A DNA stretch of 64,000 nucleotides. Origin: Symsagittifera roscoffensis (Eukaryota; Xenacoelomorpha; Acoela; Convolutidae). A program made the translations under genes and the position numbers. Location: contig NC_087064.1 in NCBI RefSeq assembly GCF_963678635.1, positions 48,281,346 through 48,345,345 of the forward strand. Reading direction: 5' to 3'. Shown one piece after another: positions 1 to 11,849 of the stretch. Positions within the stretch are counted from its first letter, which is position 1. Each line of letters starts with the position of its first letter. Under the pieces are notes generated by a model, which had not been told where the DNA came from, did not search any database, and was given only the letters and a program-made list of their open reading frames with translations.

Positions 1-336
1 TTTTCTACAAGGCAGGGGATATTTTCATTTCACTTCAGCAACTCAATTTATACCGAATTAAGTTTCATTCAATCTACCAAAGAGTTGTCAAGAAATACCT
101 AAATTATTTTTATCTAAATTATGATTAAAAAAGAGGAAAAGAGAAGAAAATGATTTCAGATAAATCAACGTTTGAGCAACCTTGTATAATGTTACCTAAA
201 TTAGCAAAATGCCCAATGTTTATTGCAACAAAAAAGGGGAAGAGAGAGAGGTTGTTGTTGTTGGTGGTGGTGGTGGTATTTTTTTCTGTAAAAAGGTAGG
301 AAAGGGGGTGGGAGGATGGCTTTATTTGAGTTTTTT
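1..336. other. No gene; simple-sequence tract
   Basis: AT-rich sequence with no supportable gene. A compound microsatellite lies at about 241-277: an AG run, then GTT repeats, then GGT repeats. This stretch lies just beyond the C-terminal side of the polymerase fossil that follows. I see no recognisable continuation of that gene here. Confidence 0.6.
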
Positions 337-2150
337 TTAACCATTAAGGACGACCGAATAAAGTTTCAGTTTTAGGGCGATGAATTCTCTGATCGGCTTC
401 CCACCAGTCTTGTCTTTAAACTTCAGCACGACTTTTTTGTCGGTGTCGTCGAACAGGAAATGGTCCTCATCATAACTTGAAAAATCGAAATCAGATTTTG
501 GTTTTTCTAAGTCTCGGTAAACATTGTCAGTTTTTAAGGCATAAACAAAACTATCCGTGTCGGAGTTTAGCAAATCCAAGTTCAAATTCGGTTTCATTGA
601 AACTAAAAAGAGTTGAAACATGAAAGGCATGGCGAGGTCTTAGATTGTCGCACCAACTATCATAGGTTTGTCCCATAATAATTTTGTTACTGAAAAGTTG
701 GTTGTGGCTAATTGATCGTCAAGGATTTGAAAGCTCTTCATCGTGCTCAGAGCTGTTTTTTGATGATTTTTCTCTCATTTCGTACAATCTGCAGCTTCTT
801 TTTTCCTAAATTAGACTCTATTGTCTTATCGAACGCTCAATCAAAATTTAGCTTGTAAAAAACTCACCTAGAAGTTTTTTAACGCGTTTTTTTGTAGCCG
901 GGTGTTGAGGTCGACAAAGAGTGCCATCCAGTGACTTTCGTGGAACTGAAAAACTTTTCTGAGGTGATTTATTTTCATTTCCACTTCGTCTTACAACTTT
1001 AGCGTAAGGCAATGCAAAGTATAACCTTCTTCAGGATACAAGGTCTGCAGAAGCTTTGACAATTTTCGCAGTGTGGTGATTCTCATTTTTCCCAACATTT
1101 CGTCTTGGTCTTTGCTCATTGCACCGATGTCCACTACTTTACGAGAGGCGGCAAAAGTATAACCAGCGGAGAAGTCATGAAGCTCCTCGGGTATGATCAA
1201 ATTGACTTCACTTATATAACCCCACTCTGAGATTTCGCAGGCGAGCAGTATGTCTTACAATCTTTTTTCAACTATTGAAAAATCGCTTAATAGCAAGGGC
1301 AGTGTTTGATTATCCCCCGTACAAACTGATTGCGTCAATAATGAGTATGTAACTTGATGGTTCTGAGGACGAAAAGTTGTCGAGGTAATGATTGTTTGCT
1401 TTGTAAAATCGGCGATCCATTAAGATTTATTTTTAGGGATTTCACGCTTTTAGAAAGGAAAAAATCATGCCGTGAGGTAACTGGCGCAATCCTGCCCGTA
1501 AGTTTAATAGCAAACTTCACGAAAAGCTTCGAAAAAAGAAGCAAGTAAAAGCACATCTGTAGTCAAGTACAAGTCGTGGACATCACCTAATGAATCACTT
1601 CGGTGAAAACTTTAAAGGCATGATTGTTCTCGCTTCTTGTAGCACTCTTATAATCTCCTGTTAGACTATTTTTCCACATTGGTTGCTGGCAAATTTTGAG
1701 TTTCTCGGAATTTTTCGAAGGAATTGAAGTATGAGTAGTGGTAAGGCCCTTTCTGTTTCAACTACCGACTTTTTTCAGTAGAGTAGCCGAATTTTTCAAA
1801 TTAGTTCTCCAGCAGAAAATTTTTCTCGATTTTTCGTTGGGGATTTTATCGAAAAGTTTTGCCGGCGGCGCTAGCATGATCTATACGAATTGATGAATCT
1901 CACAATTTTTAAGAAATTTTTTTGTTTGTCCCTGTACGTTTTTTATACAGTGAGATTGTCAAGGTTATAAATTTTTCTTCATTTGCTGGTATGACAGAAA
2001 AATTGTTTTCCAAACGGCTTTTGTCAGCGCTTCGATTATAAAGTCTAAGTCAGTTTGACAAATTATGAGCTACTACTGGAATGTAATTTCTTGTTATTCT
2101 ATTAGTATTACACTCCATATGTGCCCAATCCAGGAACTTGTTCAAGTGCA
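337..2150 (-). pseudogene. Maverick/Polinton family-B DNA polymerase fossil
   Basis: This is a decayed protein-primed family-B DNA polymerase of the Maverick/Polinton (adintovirus-like) type, which in intact elements replicates the element DNA. Reading on the minus strand, family blocks occur in the expected order. An IPVVAHNLS block lies at about 2056-2082 and an IPANEEKF block near 1975-2000. DLYLTTDVLLLA is at about 1541-1576 and GYISEVNLIIPEELHDFS at about 1165-1221. A palm block around DTDSFVYALKTDN (polymerase motif C, YxDTDS-like) is at about 515-564, and REFIALKLKLY is at about 350-400. Stops and frameshifts separate nearly every block, so no functional enzyme is encoded. The pieces read in at least three frames. 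The C-terminal part past the LKLY block and most of the N-terminal region are missing or unrecognisable. It lies on the same strand as the ATPase fossil upstream, which fits a single element. Family assignment is from remembered motif conservation, not a search. Confidence 0.85.
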
Positions 2151-4121
2151 AAAGTTTTGTATATTGAAAAACTGAATCATTTGCAGCCTCGAACTTTTGC
2201 CGTTAATTTTAAAGAGAGCTATAAACTTTTCTAAGGTTTGGCAACTTTTAGGTTACTGACTTAGACTTCCAGCTAACATTTCAGCAAGAAAATCAAAACG
2301 TTAAAATGGAATTATTCAAATTGAGACTACTTTTTTGACTAATTTTAATTAGGAACAGTAGTTTTGTAATGATTTTAAGCCCTCTTCTAGTTTGTTTGAA
2401 TAGGAATAATAAAAAAGTAGAGAAATAAGCAAAAAGTGTTCAATAAACGAAGCCCTCAACTATATATTTAGCTTGGAATATGAGACATTAATTTTAAAAA
2501 ATTAAAAATTTGCAAATTGGACATCTTGGTACTTGCAGATGCATCATAAGCATAGATTGTCATTTGAATTTGTTTAAATGATATCAAAATCAAAGTTTCT
2601 TTCTTGTCAATCAGTGTACCGTGAAACGTTTCGCATCATGTGCTTTGAAATATTAAGGCGTGGCCATTCGGTTTAAGGGGCAAAAGCTAGCCCGGCGTTG
2701 CTCATCGCTTTGCTCCTCGGGAACGCCTCCCGTTCTGAGAAGTCAACGGAAAAAATATTGGTTTCTTACCAAATCACAGGAAAATCTCACTTTTTTATGT
2801 TGTCAAAAAAAATTATTTTAATAAAAATGTCCTAAAAAACAATTTTTAAAAACCAGTAAATTTTATTTGATCTCGAGCACAGTTCTACTGGTTGTGTTCA
2901 AATTTTATAGAAAACAAAAATTTTTTATCTGTTATTTTTACCGTAAAGTGTTCATTTTCATTTTAAATTTGTGTAAACATGTGAAATGAGTTTTTGGAAG
3001 CTATGTGATTCCTAATTTGGACAAGCGTAGAAAGTAAAAAAAGGATTATAGCCCAATCATTGAGAGTAGACGGTTAAAAATTCGTGATTTTTTGAGAAAA
3101 TCTGATTTTTGTACAAATAGTTTTGAAAAATTGGGAAAAAAATTTTGTCATCAAATATATTGAAAATACCCTCAGTCATTTGGCCATGAATTTCTGAGCA
3201 GGGTTGAGGGTCATGTTCAGTTTTTAAAAAAAAACATAAGTTTTTCATTTTTACATTTTCTACCCATAAATTGTCAGTTATACACGCAAAACATGTATCC
3301 AAGCTTAATAGAAAGCAAAATTATGGCTTAAAACACTCTCTGTTACTTTGCGTAAGACCTGGCCAACCCCACCGGGCACAACGTATAATGAGAGAGAGAG
3401 CAGAGGTTGTTTGCAATAAAGCTCAACAATTATGACTGGACTACCAACATGAAAATGTTGGCCCTTCCATATGTATCTTTCTTTTGAAAAGAAAGCAATA
3501 TCCTTGAGAGGATGATCCAAAAGGGGTTGACTAATGACCAAGTGTGTTTATATATATATCTCTCTATCTCTCATTCTTTCTCAGACAACCATTTTGGCGA
3601 AAAAATATTCTCGATTTGATTTTTTTCCAAGTTTTTGTAGTTTTTTCAAGTTTTTTCGAGCATTTTGCTAAAAATTTTAGAGAGCAAACTTTAATTGATC
3701 TACTAGGCGAGATAAGTTTTAAATAAAAAAAATATACACACGGTCTTGTTAAAACCAGTCAAAAATCAAATTGAAAAAATGAAAATATAAAACCAGTGGA
3801 ATAATAAACGAAACAAAAGAAAGTTTTTTGTTTAAGTTATTAGAATTCTCGAAACTGTAGGTTTCTCTTTTTTGGAGCATAGCAAGCTGCATATGAAAGG
3901 GTTCTTTGAATAAGATCTGGGGTCACTATATCAATTGTTTCCGCACTCTGTGCCGATGAAACCCAAACATCCGGATAGGAAATTGATTGTTCTGGATTTG
4001 AAACTGCTCCCCTACAAACGACCCGGGAGACATTGCCGTCGGAATATCACATTACGATTCGCGCTCTGCTTAACCACGAATACATTTCTCCTTAATTTCA
4101 TACAACGGAAATGACTCGCAG
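2151..4121. other. No recognisable gene
   Basis: This is where the N-terminal half of the decayed polymerase would be expected, but I find no block I can name. Small open frames at 3057-3302 and 3305-3541 (minus) and 3544-3726 (plus) look like chance frames. A short CT/TA-rich simple repeat occurs at about 3550-3575. Confidence 0.5.
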
Positions 4122-4400
4122 TCATAAGTGAAGGAGACTGCACGAGCGAGGTTGCGTCGTCAACCCAATTTTTTCTAGTGCCGGATAGCTCTCGTCAATA
4201 GTGCAACTCTCGTACATTATTTTTCGATTATGTCTAAGTAGATCAATATGATCAAAAAGGTGGTTCACTAGCAATATGTGACTTTTTGTACTCCATTTCT
4301 CGTTTTGATTGCCCTCGTTTTTTTGGGGAGCCAAGTCATTGAACGGACTTGGTCTAGACGGAGAGACTCTCTCTTTCTGTTGATGCACGCATGACTGCAA
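4122..4400 (-). pseudogene. Possible Polinton minor-capsid-like fragment
   Basis: A 92-codon minus-strand open frame. The stretch LLVNHLFDHIDLLRHNRKIM (middle of the frame) faintly resembles the conserved 'NNLLHSLF...V.LNGK' block of Polinton minor capsid (penton-like) proteins. In intact elements such a gene can lie between the packaging ATPase and the polymerase, and this frame sits exactly there on the same strand. The similarity is short and I cannot test it here. The rest of the frame is not recognisable, and it may be a chance frame inside a decayed element. Confidence 0.25.
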
Positions 4401-5252
4401 ACGATTCCCTCGTGTTTGTTTGGTAAATAATTGTTCTTTCTCGACCAGACACTAATATTATCTGTAAAAGACTAGTCATGACTTGAAGATGTCTTATGTT
4501 GTGTTGAAATAAAATGACTGAATTACCGAACTGAAACTGAGAGAATGAAAAGTTTTCAATTTTTTTTTAATGAGAATGAGAAAAGGAAAGGGGTGTCAGG
4601 GCTCAATTAGGTCAAAGCTATGGTATTTTAGGCAAGGCTATCAAATTTTATTTATTCGGTTAGGTATGGCGCCTATGATCATGTTAAGAATGCATGTGAA
4701 AAAATGCATATGTATGAAATGCCTTTTGTAGATTTATGTGATAGCTTTGTTATAGGGGCTACGGGCAAAAGAACTCAGGTTCAAGTATTCTTGTTAGTTT
4801 GTCAGACATTCTTTGTCATGATGTTAAAGTTTCATTACCATGATTCATTGCAGTCATTAAATTAACCGTCATAATACGAACACTAGAAGATTGTTAGAGA
4901 ATACCCTGGGGGAACAGCAACTTAATACCCAAATAAAATTGGGTTTATCCTTGCAGATGTTGTATCCTTGGTAATTAAGTTTTATCATTACGGCTTGAGG
5001 CGCTCGTAAAGTTGTTACATAAATTTTTACTTTGGAAATGCAAGATCTGTCTTGTATATTGAGATCAGTCATTCATCCACGTTCCACACTAAAAAGCACT
5101 TGAATGTTATTCATTTATCAGGTGCGCTTCTAGCGAAACGGATGTTGACTGTTCTGATGATTTTCGGGATATATCTTGGTATGATAATTGTTTAAATCGA
5201 GTCGGTGCAAAAACATTAGCACAGACCGGTTTTTACATAATTATCAAATTGC
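4401..5252. other. No recognisable gene
   Basis: Sequence between the two better-supported Polinton fossils. The minus-strand frame at 4869-5072 has no recognisable motif. Capsid and protease genes of the element would be expected around here, but I cannot see them. Confidence 0.5.
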
Positions 5253-5751
5253 TCAAAAAAGACGAAGAGGGAAGTTTAAGTATCGACAAGGAATAATTTT
5301 GTCAACTGGTGAGTTCGACTCTTTGGTTGACAATTGCACTAATTTCAAATGATGACGATAGAAAAAAATTGCGATGTGACTGAAAAACTTAGAAAAGAGT
5401 AGCAAATCTTCATGCTCGGAAAAGGAATTCAATGGTGCAAACGATGATAACTGTAGGGTTGTGTAACTCTTTAATTGGAGAAAATTTTCAAGCAATGATT
5501 GAAATAATGTATGAGTAACTCCCTGCTTGTTTCAAACAATTCCGTGAAATTGAATCATGAACCGAATAAATTAGATTTTTTCCAATCATTCTATTGACAA
5601 CAAAAAATAGTTTCCCGGATCCTGAGGGTCCCACAATCGCAATGAAAAATTGTGTCGAAATATCAGTCACCTTATTCATATCCTTGGGTTTGGTAGTACG
5701 TAACCGACCAATTCGGATAAAATCGAGAACCAAACTATAGTTTCTTGGCAA
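5253..5751 (-). pseudogene. Polinton packaging ATPase (FtsK/HerA-like) fossil
   Basis: Two adjoining minus-strand frames (5488-5751, then 5253-5495) look like one A32/FtsK-HerA-type genome-packaging ATPase. The first holds FIAIVGPSGSGK, a Walker A loop at about 5611-5646 preceded by the hydrophobic strand typical of the family. The residue after the invariant GK is Leu instead of the usual Thr/Ser, so the copy is inactive. The second contains DLLLFSKFFSHIAIFF, which resembles the 'LF.k.SHH.nisv' block that follows Walker B in Polinton ATPases, about 75 codons downstream as expected. A frame change lies between them. It is upstream of, and on the same strand as, the polymerase fossil, matching Maverick/Polinton gene content. 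An unrelated P-loop ATPase cannot be fully excluded. Confidence 0.6.
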
Positions 5752-7054
5752 CTTAGTTGAGTGAAAAAAGTTTGCGATAGCAGAAAGTTAGTAACCTTAA
5801 AATTACTACCATTTGCGCAATGAAATTACTTCAGATATTGACGAAGTTACATTGTTACAAAACGTCCAGAAATTTTTTCACTCTTGAGCGTGTTTTTTTT
5901 TCACTCTTTGTTTTTCTACTGTTATTAAAAAACTCTGTTTCTATAATTGCGTCATGTTCATCTACTGCTGCTGTTGCTTCTGACATTTGAGAAACGATTT
6001 ATTCTACAGACTGTGTTTGACTATTACTCAGTGCAAACGAAGCTCGTAAAAAATAAATTATGATCATGAACAGTACAAATATTCATAACGGGTGAAATCT
6101 CTATCGTTTTTATCATGCTTTTCTAGAACATAGTTTTTGGGATATTTGCAGTTTTTTTCGTATAACACTATTTTCTGCACAGGACCCAATTTCACAATCG
6201 TCTTAATCTCATCTTGCAATTCACTGCTGCTTAGATCCATCTGAACTCCTGGTTGACGTTTGGGTACTCAGACTAGTCGGGAAAGATACACTCCTCGCTT
6301 GCTGGCTAACAGTTCTGATAAACTTGAATATCTGGAAGTATGCAAATTGATCAAAAACTGGAAAGATCTCTGTTATGTGGACAAAACTTTTTCGGAAGTT
6401 ATTACCTAATTCTTCCTCTGAACAAAATGGCTGCCGCAATCAATACGCTCTATTCTTGATAATGATTATTTAATATCAGCCTTTGGAGTGATTCACGCAC
6501 AAAGCATTGAGTTTAATGATAGGTATGTCTCCTATTTTGCTGATCTCTCGCTGTTGTTCAACCAATCATAAAAAAAACCTTGCTTTTATTCAGAGCACAA
6601 TGATTCCTGGAGTTGTAATGAGGTAAACGTCTATCGCAAATTGGATATCTTTGGAAATAAAATTTTTCGATTCGAGGACAACCCAAATCATCTAAGATTT
6701 CAATTTTTCGATCCAAGTACTTGTCTAGATTTCCTGTCTTTTTTTCTCAATTTAAATAAAATGACGTAGTTAGGGTTTTCAAAACTAACAAAAAACAGAA
6801 CATGCAGCTAGAAAAAAGTTTTGTCGGCCAGAATTATCAGGATAAGTTTGTTTCAAAGACGTATAACTTTCGTGATTTATTTTTGAATCAATAGGATTTA
6901 CTCGGCCTTATTGCAACTTCATTGTTTATTTTTTCCAACAACTCTCCAACCTGCTGAATTTCAAGCCAAAGGGAAAAAACGAAGCCTGCAGATTCTATTT
7001 AGACTCATTAAGATATCGGTGGGAAATTAACAAATAAACCACCGGAAATTTTTT
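5752..7054. other. No recognisable gene
   Basis: Presumed continuation of the decayed Polinton, or flanking DNA. I looked on the minus strand for an integrase (DDE plus chromodomain) and an adenain-like protease and could not identify either. The frame at 6221-6439 (minus) has no recognisable motif. Confidence 0.5.
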
Positions 7055-7414
7055 TTATTTTGATAGTTTGTTGAAAAATAGACGGATTTTTATCTCCAAA
7101 TCTTCATTCACCCATAATGAGTTAAAATTAAACAAATAGTGGAATACGTTTTCATAATCAGCAGTAGTTAGATCGCTCACAGTACCATGCTTTTGTTTTG
7201 TAGAAATGCACCATTTGATTTGTTGAAGCTCACTCAAGTAAAATTGTTCTTTGAAAATTAACTGGTATTTTTTCTTTGAAATTTCCTTTGCCCTCTCGTT
7301 AAACCCGACGTAGCGTTCATTACAGAGTTTGAAAAAAGAACGGTTTTTTGAAAACACTCTTAATTGTAAATGTTCATTGTCAATATCTTCAGTACACCGA
7401 GTTCCCTCTTTCAT
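7055..7414 (-). CDS. Unidentified 119-codon open frame
   Basis: This is the longest uninterrupted frame in the first 10 kb (119 codons, minus strand, ATG start, stop near 7055). The product is lysine- and phenylalanine-rich, with two stretches that could form helices around FNERAKEISKKKYQLIF and LWVNEDLEIKIRLFFNKL. I do not recognise it. It lies upstream of, and on the same strand as, the Polinton ATPase fossil, so it could be an accessory gene of that element. With AT-rich sequence of this size, a chance frame is also possible. No paralogue occurs elsewhere in the window. Confidence 0.3.
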   Translation of the reverse strand: MKEGTRCTEDIDNEHLQLRVFSKNRSFFKLCNERYVGFNERAKEISKKKYQLIFKEQFYLSELQQIKWCISTKQKHGTVSDLTTADYENVFHYLFNFNSLWVNEDLEIKIRLFFNKLSK

Positions 7415-8541
7415 TTTTTTTTATTTCAAAAGTTGATAAATTTATCATTTGTCATATTTTGCCCGAAAAATTGCCGCCGCATTTGGAGAGTGATTTTAAT
7501 TTACTGCCTTTTCGAAAAAAATAGCTCAAATTATGGAAACTGTTTACAAATGCCAACAATTAAGCTACGCTGCCAAAATTGCCGGAAATTCCACTTTCAG
7601 TAACAATTTTCAACTAGGTCGAAAGTTCATTTGCCCAAAACAAATATAACGATTAATATGATTCATGTAATTAACCAGGACCAATAATTAGGACCCAAAA
7701 AATTGGAATTAGAAAAAATTTTGTATTGTGTCCCTTGTTGTTAAGCTAAGCTTAGCAAGATCTTAAGAAAGGGGTCTTCTGCTTCTTGGGTGGAAAACTT
7801 CTTTTGCTTACAAACTCCTAGGATGAGGGTCCTCCAAAAAATCTTATAAAATCCGGTATAAATCATTTTAAAAAATTATCTTAAATTAATTTATTTTCAG
7901 CTTTTTTAATTTCGAATTGATTATTAATTCAATGAAAATCTTTTTTTTGATAGTTTTAAAGTGATATAACAGTAAAATTCATTGAATGATTTTGATTCAT
8001 GGAACCTCCTTGCGGGAACTTTTTGACAAAGTGAGTGTTGGTAGTTGGAAAGAGGTGAGCTGGATTCATAAAATGGATCGACAACACAGTGGAAAGTATT
8101 TCTGTTCACAGATTATTAAGCGACCTTGGACATGGTCTGCAATTTATGCTAAGACTACGGCGACACAAAATGGGTCTGTTGCGACTTCGGGCGATCAAAA
8201 AATGTAAGCTTCAAGTTTTTTCGACCGAGAACTTTCGGCGCGACTGTGAAAAAATTAGCACAAATTTGTGCTACCAATAGGAAATATCTTAAGATTTTGT
8301 GGGGCCAACTAACAAATACCGTAAATCTGAACCAAAATGAAAGCTAAAACAACACTTTAGCTTTTTCAACTAAAAATTATTTGACAACGCTTGACTCTAA
8401 CAAGATATAACATTTTTGCATTTCTTTTTTTGTCATTTTTTCTTATGTAAAATATTTTTTCTCTCATAAAAGATTTTTGTTGTCTGTAAAAGTGTAAATT
8501 TGATCGCTTCCTCTGTTTTCTTCAGGCAACGAAATGATATA
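7415..8541. other. No recognisable gene
   Basis: AT-rich sequence with overlapping short frames on both strands at 7924-8280 that have no recognisable motif. The first Helentron-type element begins immediately after, at 8542. Confidence 0.5.
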
Positions 8542-9075
8542 CAAGACTGCTCGCATCAGGGCAAAGCCCTGAATGTTCCGACTGCCTTTTAAGGTTTATT
8601 GAGCAGCAGTAATACATAAAAAAAATTAAATGAAATAAATTAAAATGCAAAAATTTTTCTAAAATTTGAAATTTTTATGAAAATCATCCCCCACACGCCA
8701 AATAAAGTACAAAAGAATAGGTTTCGCTCCTTGTAACAAATCAATTATGGCAAATAAGCTTCGTTCAACCAATTTGGAACGATTTATAAGACGGATTAAA
8801 TCTCGCTTACGCGTTAATAGCGCGAATTATATTGCGCGTCAATTGTCCCAAATTGGTCAAAATGGCCAAAATGGCAATCTTTAAACCCTCATAACCCTTT
8901 CGAAAAATGATCACAGGTGAAATATCTTTTCAAATTTAAGCTCAGAACAACAATACCTTTTGAATGAAAAATTCCATCAAAAATGGCTAGTTAAAAAGTC
9001 GAAATTTACCTGAAGAAAAAAAAACCCACCCCGAGCGCAAATACTCCGTTACTTTCGTATCGAAAGTCGGAACAA
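8542..9075 (-). mobile_element. Non-autonomous Helentron-like element, copy 1
   Basis: A 534-bp copy whose 3' end, on the minus strand, reads through a GCCCTGA-type hairpin to ...GCAGTCTTG. The other end, near 9050-9075, carries a second hairpin (ACTTTCGATACGAAAGT on the minus strand) next to TTGTTCCGAC. The 5' terminus TTGTTCCGACT is the inverse of the subterminal AGTCGGAACA near the 3' hairpin. This gives the asymmetric inverted repeats plus 3' stem-loop that characterise Helentrons and their non-autonomous derivatives. A palindrome-rich internal block (GCGCGA...TCGCGC) and a TTTGGCCATTTTG-like motif are shared by all copies. There is no coding capacity. Confidence 0.75.
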
Positions 9076-9184
9076 TAATTGATAACAAATGCATTATTTT
9101 TTCAACTTTCAATCACTTTAATATTGATTTAAAACCCCTTGAAACTATGTCTCAAATCAATTTGGAACAATTTCTAAGACGGAA

Positions 9185-9620
9185 CAAGACTGCTCGTATC
9201 AGGGCGAAGCCCTGAATGTTCCGACTGCCTTTTAAGTTTTATGGAGCAATAAAAAATAATAAAAAATTAAATGTAATAAAATACAATGTATTTTTTTTCT
9301 AAAATTAGAAAAAAAATTTGAAAAAATCATTCCCCCACACGTCATAATAAGTACTAAGTGATAAATTTTGCTCCTATTAACAAATCAATTATGGCATATA
9401 AGATTCCTTGAACCAATTTGGAACGATTTCTAAGATGGATTAAATCTCGCTTACGCGTTAATAGCGCGAAATATATCGCGCGTTAATTGTCCCAAATTGG
9501 CCAAAATGGCAATCTTTAAACCCCCATAACTTTACCAAAAACGATCACAGGTGAAATATTTTTTCAAATTTAAGCTCAGGGCAACACTACTTTTCGAATG
9601 ACATAAAAAATATAGAACAA
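9185..9620 (-). mobile_element. Helentron-like element, copy 2 (5'-truncated)
   Basis: The same family in the same orientation as copy 1. The 3' terminus is at 9185 with a perfect TCAGGGC-GAA-GCCCTGA hairpin. The sequence follows the family consensus to about 9620 and then loses the expected 5' hairpin end. It continues into about 150 bp that still contains family-like motifs (for example CCAAATTGGCCAAATTGG near 9690), and then meets copy 3 in the opposite orientation. Confidence 0.7.
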
Positions 9621-9759
9621 TAAACCTCCACATACCCGTTAATATCACAAAATATCGCGTTCGTTGGACAGTTATCCGCGAGACAGCGACCCAAATTGGC
9701 CAAATTGGCGATCTTTAAGCCCCCTTATCTTCACAGAAAGTGATATCAACTGAATACTG

Positions 9760-10046
9760 AATAGTTTGCTCTATTAAAAGCGTAAGCGGAGATTTGATCC
9801 GACTTATAAATCGTTCCAAATTGGTTGAAAGTTTATTTGCCATAATTGATTTGTTACAAGGAGCAAAATCCATTCTTATGTACTTTATATGGCGTGTGGG
9901 GGATGATTTCATAGGAAAAGTTTCAAATTTTAGAAATCTTTTTTTTTTTCATTTTTTACATTTAATTTTTTTATGTTACTACTGCTCCATAAACCCTAAT
10001 TTGCAGTCGAAACATTCAGGGCTTCGCCCTGATACGAGCAGTCTTG
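9760..10046 (+). mobile_element. Helentron-like element, copy 3 (head to head with copy 2)
   Basis: The 3' half of the family on the plus strand. It begins at about the AAGCGTAAGCGGAGATTT block near 9778 and ends with the TCAGGGCTTCGCCCTGA hairpin and GATACGAGCAGTCTTG at 10046. Together with copy 2 it forms an inverted pair whose two 3' termini face outwards, as if one copy inserted into, or recombined with, another. Confidence 0.7.
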
Positions 10047-10157
10047 TTGTCGTTTGCGATAGGATATCATGATAAAACATTTGTCAGAGAATGAAGTGTT
10101 AGTTTTTCTGACTGGCCAGCGGCAGAGAACAAAGAGAAAATTTGTTGCAAAAATTAA

Positions 10158-10648
10158 CAAGACGGCTCATATCAAGGCGAAGCCCTGAATGTTCGGACTG
10201 CTTTTTAAATTTTATGGAGCAGTAATAACAGAAAAAAATTAAATGTAATTAAAAAAATGAAATCATCCCCCCACGTCATAATAAATACTAAGTGATAGAT
10301 TTTGCTCCTCTTAACAAATCAATCAAGGTATATAAGCTTCCTTGAATCAATTTGGAACGATTTCTAAGACGGATTAAATCTTGTTTACGCGTTAATAGCT
10401 CGAAATATATCGCGCGTTAATTGTCCCAAATTGGCCAAAATGGCAATCTTTAAACCCCCATAACTTTACGAAAAATGATCACAGGTAAAATATCTTTTCA
10501 AATTTAAGCTCAGGGCAACACTACTTTTCGAATGATATAAAAAAATTTTGTCAAAAATGTCTAGTTAAAAAGTCGAATTTTGTCTGAAGAAAAAAGACCC
10601 ACCCCGAGCACAATTATTCTGTTACTTTCGTATCGAAAGTCGGAACAA
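10158..10648 (-). mobile_element. Helentron-like element, copy 4
   Basis: A 491-bp full-length copy, minus orientation. The 3' end at 10158 has a slightly degenerate hairpin (TCAAGGC-GAA-GCCCTGA). The 5' end at about 10620-10648 has the ACTTTCG...CGAAAGT hairpin and GGAACAA. The flanking bases (AA before, TT after) fit insertion at TT/AA dinucleotides. No coding sequence. Confidence 0.75.
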
Positions 10649-11367
10649 TTAACCAACCAATTTGAACTGGCAGATAAATTGATCATTGTTGTTAACTGCA
10701 AAATGAATTGAATGACTAATTGTCTTGGAGTTTCCCTCTCATATGTTAATCAAAATCTACCCCAAAGAAATAAGTAATTTTTTTCAATTAGCTGTTGCAA
10801 TTTTCCCAAAGCAAACAGTATACCTTTAATGAACAGATAAAAATGTTTCAGGACACAATCAGCAATCGGAAACGATATATTAGTTGTAAAGGTAGCATAT
10901 CAGTTGATTTTTTATTGAAAAAAAAAACGAGCAGTGATGTGAAACTGCTGAAGGCATTTTTACCAATATTTGAGCTATTGTTTGGTCCGGAAAATGAACA
11001 CTGAATATTTGCATGAGCAACTTATGAAAAACTATAGCTCAATAGTTAAGTTAATTTTTGGGAGGAAAATGAACATCAAATATTTGAATCAGCATCTTAT
11101 AAACATCTAACAACTAACATCTCATGATCATCTGAAAATGGACACCCTAGTTGATCAATCACGGTCGAAGAACCTCAAGTATCCCATGGTTCAAAACTTA
11201 AACAGAATCTTTTTCATTTGAAGATATCGTACTTGCAGGTAAGGAGTGAGAAGCTAAATCAAACGAAATACTTCAACTTCAGTTTTAGATAGAAACGAAT
11301 ACACGTGCAAAAGATGAACCCATAAAATGATAATTGCTCTTTGCTCCGCTAAAAAAAGGCCCGTAGG
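10649..11367. other. No recognisable gene
   Basis: AT-rich sequence. The 69-codon plus frame at 10795-11004 shows no recognisable motif. A weak internal similarity of the form GGAAAATGAACA occurs at about 10988 and 11063. Confidence 0.5.
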
Positions 11368-11567
11368 NNNNNNNNNNNNNNNNNNNNNNNNNNNNNNNNN
11401 NNNNNNNNNNNNNNNNNNNNNNNNNNNNNNNNNNNNNNNNNNNNNNNNNNNNNNNNNNNNNNNNNNNNNNNNNNNNNNNNNNNNNNNNNNNNNNNNNNNN
11501 NNNNNNNNNNNNNNNNNNNNNNNNNNNNNNNNNNNNNNNNNNNNNNNNNNNNNNNNNNNNNNNNNNN
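11368..11567. other. Assembly gap of exactly 200 N
   Basis: An uninterrupted run of 200 N. A round length normally marks a scaffold join of unknown true size, so features on either side may not be contiguous. Confidence 0.98.
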
Positions 11568-11849
11568 GAAAAAAAAAAATACATAAAAGTGCGTCGTTTC
11601 ATTTGATTATTAATGAATATTGCCTCTTAAAAATCAGCGTACATTTTATTCTTTTTTCAAAACCACAACTATTCTATGCAACAAAAATTTAAAGCAGAAT
11701 GCAAAAACAATGAGTAGTAGTTAATTATTGATCCAACTTTTGAAAAAAATTACTCCTCAATTTGTAGAAGAGTCTTCAATATGTCACCATTCATCATCAA
11801 AAATTTGATGAAGAAAATCCTTGACGAGAACACTTCTTTTTTGTTCCGA
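11568..11849. other. No recognisable gene
   Basis: Short AT-rich stretch between the assembly gap and the duplicated segment starting near 11850. The first bases after the gap are an A run, which may be why the assembly broke. Confidence 0.5.

Noticed and set aside
1-8541. Terminal inverted repeats of the Polinton
   Set aside because: No pair of long inverted ends flanking the polymerase and ATPase fossils could be found. One or both ends probably lie outside the window or have decayed.
11285-11692. Open frames across the N run
   Set aside because: The frames are open only because N cannot form stop codons.
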